Shown piece by piece: positions 50,214-53,459 of a DNA stretch of 53,459 nucleotides; the first letter of the stretch is position 1; each line of letters starts with the position of its first letter. Origin of the DNA: an uncultured Rickettsiales bacterium (GTDB lineage Bacteria > Pseudomonadota > Alphaproteobacteria > Rickettsiales > UBA1997); contig CAJQHK010000008.1 in NCBI GenBank assembly GCA_905478165.1, forward strand, positions 1 to 53,459. The letters run 5' to 3'. Both the position numbers and the translations under genes were made by a program. Under the pieces are notes generated by a model. The model was given only the letters and a program-made list of their open reading frames with translations. It had not been told where the DNA came from and ran no database searches.

Positions 50214-52369
50214 TGATGTCAGAATTTTTATTGGAAATTTTTTGTGAAGAGATTCCTGCTAGAATGCAAAAAAAAGCAATAATCGATGTTGAAGAGGTTT
50301 TTTGTAATTTTTTTATAGAAAACGACATAAAATACGATAAAAAACAGATACTATCCTTTATATCGCCAAATAGAATAATATTCTTAGCAAAAAACATAGA
50401 TGACACAAAAATAACCCCAACAAAGGATAGGTTTGGACCGAAAATTAATGCTAACCAAAATGCGATTGATGGCTTCTTGAGGTCGGTTAATTTAAATCAC
50501 GTCTCAGATTTAAAGACTAAAATTAAAAGTGGCAGTGAGCATTATTACACACTAATCCCCGAAAAAAGAACAAAAGTTATTTCTACTCTAAAGGAGGAAA
50601 TTCCATTTTTACTAAAAAAGATATCTCTAAAATGGCCAAAAACAATGAGATGGCACGGATCTAATTCTAATGAAGATTTTTGGATTAGGCCTATTAGAAA
50701 TATTATGGCAATTTTTAATAAAAATTTGATTCAATTTGAATTCGCTAACCTGACATCTAAAAGTTCAACAATTATTAATAATAAAAATATTGAAATTGAA
50801 AATTTTACTTCTTACGAAGAAGTTTTGTTAAAAAACAATATTATTTTTAACCATATTCAGAGAAAGGAACTGATATATAGTGGGATCAAAGAAATTTGCG
50901 AAGATAAAAACATAGACATAGTAGAGGGCCTTTGCAATAGCCCGTTAATTGAGGAAATTATTGGACTTGTCAGTTCTCCCAAAATACTAGTTGGAAAAAT
51001 TGATGATACTTTTATGCATTTACCGCCAGAAGTTTTAATCCTGACTATAAAAAATCACCAAAAATACCTTTGTACCAAGGATAAATATGGCAATTTAGCT
51101 CCATATTTTATATTTATTAGTAATACTGATTGTAAAAATAATAATAAAATTATTCTTGATAATGAAAAGGTGTTGCGAGCTAGATTAAGCGATGCAAAAT
51201 TTTTTATAGATGAAGATAAGAAAATAGAATTTTCTGACAGAACAGAGCTTCTTAAAAATATCATATTTCATGAAAAATTAGATTCTTTATTTCATAAAAT
51301 CGTAAGAATCAAGAGTATAAGTAAATTCATGTCTGTATGGTTTTCTCATTGTGACATAACTATTTTGGAAGAGATGTCTCTATTGTGCAAAAATGACTTG
51401 ACCACAAAGGCTGTAGCCGAGTTTCCAGAGTTGCAAGGTTTGATTGGTAGTTATTATTGTAAAAATTCACGCATAAATCATAAAATAGCAGATGCAATAT
51501 CAGAGCAATATATGCCAATTGGCTCTAAGGGCTCATTACCTACCACTAATCATGGTCAATTGTTGGCAATATCAGACAAGATAGACACTATTTGTGGCCT
51601 GTTCTTGGCTAACCAAAGGCCAACAAGCTCGAAAGATCCATTGGCAATTAGAAGAATGGCTATAGGAATTATTAATATTGTTTTAAAAAATAATATTCAC
51701 ATTCCTTTAAAAATTGTTATCGACAAATCTCTTAGCTTATTTTCTAATTCAGTAATTTTAAAAAATTATCCGGACCTTAAAAGGAAAGAAATTCCAGCAT
51801 TAAAAAAGAAAATCTCTTATGAGATTATACATTTCTTTCTAGAAAGATTGAAATTTATTCTAAAAGACGATAAATCTCTTAATTCAAAAGTAGTTAATGA
51901 GGTTGCTAGGTCTTATGAATTTCAGATAAATAATAATAAACAAAGAAAATACAATTTGATTGATTTTGTAAATCGCGTAAGATTTGTTAATGATTTTACT
52001 AACAACAAAGAAAGTGAATCAATTGTTAGTTCCTACAAAAGAGTGGCCAATATTGTTAATATAGAAGAAGGTAAGATCAAAGAAATTTTTAACACTCAAT
52101 TAAAAAGAAAAATTCTTCTTAGAACAAAATATGAAAGAATTTTAGATAGTAAAACTAGAAAAATTTATAAAAAAATTGAAAAATTAACAATCAATCATCA
52201 ATATAAGGAATGTTACTCTTTGTTGGAAACTTTAGAACAGCCTCTGGAAGATTTTTTTAATTATGTCGTTATAAATGTAGATAATAAAAATATTAGAAAT
52301 CAAAGATTCACCCTGTTGAGTAGAATTAAATATTTATTTGAGAGTATTTTTGATTTTTCTAAAATATAA
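50213..52369 (+). CDS. glyS: Glycyl-tRNA synthetase beta subunit
   Basis: FLLEIFCEEIPARMQKKA; KWPKTMRWHGSN; LRARLSDAKFFIDEDKK; KAVAEFPELQGLIGSYYC; ADKIDT-like SDKIDTICG. Confidence 0.95.
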   Translation: MMSEFLLEIFCEEIPARMQKKAIIDVEEVFCNFFIENDIKYDKKQILSFISPNRIIFLAKNIDDTKITPTKDRFGPKINANQNAIDGFLRSVNLNHVSDLKTKIKSGSEHYYTLIPEKRTKVISTLKEEIPFLLKKISLKWPKTMRWHGSNSNEDFWIRPIRNIMAIFNKNLIQFEFANLTSKSSTIINNKNIEIENFTSYEEVLLKNNIIFNHIQRKELIYSGIKEICEDKNIDIVEGLCNSPLIEEIIGLVSSPKILVGKIDDTFMHLPPEVLILTIKNHQKYLCTKDKYGNLAPYFIFISNTDCKNNNKIILDNEKVLRARLSDAKFFIDEDKKIEFSDRTELLKNIIFHEKLDSLFHKIVRIKSISKFMSVWFSHCDITILEEMSLLCKNDLTTKAVAEFPELQGLIGSYYCKNSRINHKIADAISEQYMPIGSKGSLPTTNHGQLLAISDKIDTICGLFLANQRPTSSKDPLAIRRMAIGIINIVLKNNIHIPLKIVIDKSLSLFSNSVILKNYPDLKRKEIPALKKKISYEIIHFFLERLKFILKDDKSLNSKVVNEVARSYEFQINNNKQRKYNLIDFVNRVRFVNDFTNNKESESIVSSYKRVANIVNIEEGKIKEIFNTQLKRKILLRTKYERILDSKTRKIYKKIEKLTINHQYKECYSLLETLEQPLEDFFNYVVINVDNKNIRNQRFTLLSRIKYLFESIFDFSKI

Positions 52370-52379
52370 TTTTACCTCA

Positions 52380-52430
52380 TAGGGTTTTCAAAGTCTAATG
52401 GGACGAAAACGAACGCTAAATAATTTTTAT
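52380..52430 (+). repeat. Dispersed intergenic repeat, copy 2
   Basis: AGGGTTTTCAAAGTCTAATGGGACGAAAACGAACGCTAAATAATTTTTAT, similar to 7005-7052. Confidence 0.65.
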
Positions 52431-52615
52431 CCCTTATTAAGTCTTACAATATGATGAGATTAGAAAAGATATAGGATTAATTTCAATAAAACTCTTTGAT
52501 ATTCCTAGTTTATTTTCTTCTTTTGAGCTATTACATATTTTATAAACCATATCTGAAGCTATTAAATCGTAAAACTCATTTAACATTCTTACGTAACTTA
52601 CCTCAAACTACCTTT

Positions 52616-53347
52616 CTAATTGCAATTAGTGCTAGTGCCAAAAGGTGGTAAATTTGCACCAGAATTATTAAAACCTCCATAAGAGGTTACTGATTGTACA
52701 CACCAATTAGATGGTGAATTGTTATTAAAAGTATTATTCTCACAAAACATACAACTCATATTAGTTACTGAGCTTGTATCCCAATTTGATATATCGCCAT
52801 TAAAGGCAGAATTATGTTGAAACATACCATACATACTAGTTACTGAGCTTGTATCCCAGTATGATACGTCACCAGTAAAATGAGGGCCATAAAATACATA
52901 GCTCATATCAGTTACTTGTCCTGTAAATATATTATTACCATCATTGGTCCAAGTGTATGTTTTACCATTATCATGAGATGTGTAAGAGTCCGTTGGCTTA
53001 AAATCAAATGAATTGCCACCCCTGGCAGAACTTAACATGCTGAAATTAACTATCAACATTCCAGCGCAACCATCCCAACTCAAATCACCAATACTACCTA
53101 CAGGAGCGGTATAGCAATCAGGAGAATTTAGGCTACTATATGTGCAGCTACCTTGCGATCTAAGAATATCATTACTATCTACATAAACACCAAAATCAGC
53201 GCTTTTTCCATGTCTGGGTTCGCATCTTAAGGGTTTTGGATTGCTAGAGGTGTAATTAGCTAGGCTAGAGCCTGTTAATATACCAGGATCAATGGCATTA
53301 GCAGGTAATGAATCATTGCCATCTTGACCAAGAGAAATGCTCCCCAA
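52616..53347 (-). CDS. BspA/DUF285-type leucine-rich repeat surface protein, probably N-terminally truncated (no signal peptide, TTG start)
   Basis: Tandem FTGDVSYWDTSSVTSMYGMFQHNSAFNGDISNWDTSSVTNMSCMF repeats. Confidence 0.8.
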   Translation of the reverse strand: MGSISLGQDGNDSLPANAIDPGILTGSSLANYTSSNPKPLRCEPRHGKSADFGVYVDSNDILRSQGSCTYSSLNSPDCYTAPVGSIGDLSWDGCAGMLIVNFSMLSSARGGNSFDFKPTDSYTSHDNGKTYTWTNDGNNIFTGQVTDMSYVFYGPHFTGDVSYWDTSSVTSMYGMFQHNSAFNGDISNWDTSSVTNMSCMFCENNTFNNNSPSNWCVQSVTSYGGFNNSGANLPPFGTSTNCN

Positions 53348-53459
53348 AATTCAGACCATTAATTTTTAAATTTCATAGACTATATTTTCTTTAAATTTTT
53401 ATCTATTAATTAAATTAAATTTAATAAATATAATGTCTAAAGAAATTAAAAAATATAAT

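Noticed and set aside
53433-53459. ATG-initiated plus-strand frame MSKEIKKYN at the window end
   Set aside because: Only nine codons before the window ends; cannot be judged.
1-53459. CRISPR array, rRNA genes, intact prophage or complete IS element
   Set aside because: None seen: no regularly spaced repeats of CRISPR type, no rRNA, no phage structural genes, and all transposase traces are broken.

Overview
This is a 53.5 kb AT-rich bacterial chromosome segment. Gene content (FtsZ tail, HslV, HemJ, SdhE, COQ7, PpsR, Fur, XRE regulator) suggests a reduced-genome, possibly host-associated alphaproteobacterium; that placement is inference. Most of the window is housekeeping: ftsZ (5'-truncated by the window edge), truB, rpsO, pnp, ahpC, thrB, aspS, tolB, hslV, ftsI, purH, cmk, a Sua5/YrdC gene, ampG-like MFS, dnaQ, fmt, capA-like, chorismate mutase, dcd, lpdA, ABC-F, DEAD helicase, ppsR, FTHF ligase, sdhE, hemJ, prs, rnd, DsbA-like, Pif1-like helicase, fur, guaB, birA, pepP-like, fadB/J-like, coq7, glyS, tRNA-Gly(TCC) and tRNA-Gln(TTG). 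The unusual material lies between the genes. (i) A ~142 bp imperfect inverted repeat flanks fur. Both arms translate to the same unrecognised peptide (MQVKTDALILLSFLNHQKTLHPINIGREFFNSL / IQVKTDFLFIFLSLNHQKALHPINIGRTFFNNL), and weaker copies occur elsewhere, suggesting a decayed multicopy ORF family. (ii) purL is represented only by its C-terminal half, starting at the domain junction. (iii) One ORF fuses a PlsC-like acyltransferase to an alpha/beta hydrolase. (iv) A beta-carbonic anhydrase pseudogene carries several frameshifts. (v) IS3 and IS30 family transposase remnants are present. (vi) A convergent gene pair has both stop codons inside one 13-bp-arm palindrome. (vii) A BspA/DUF285 surface-protein gene lacks its signal peptide. 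All calls come from reading the sequence; no database search was run.
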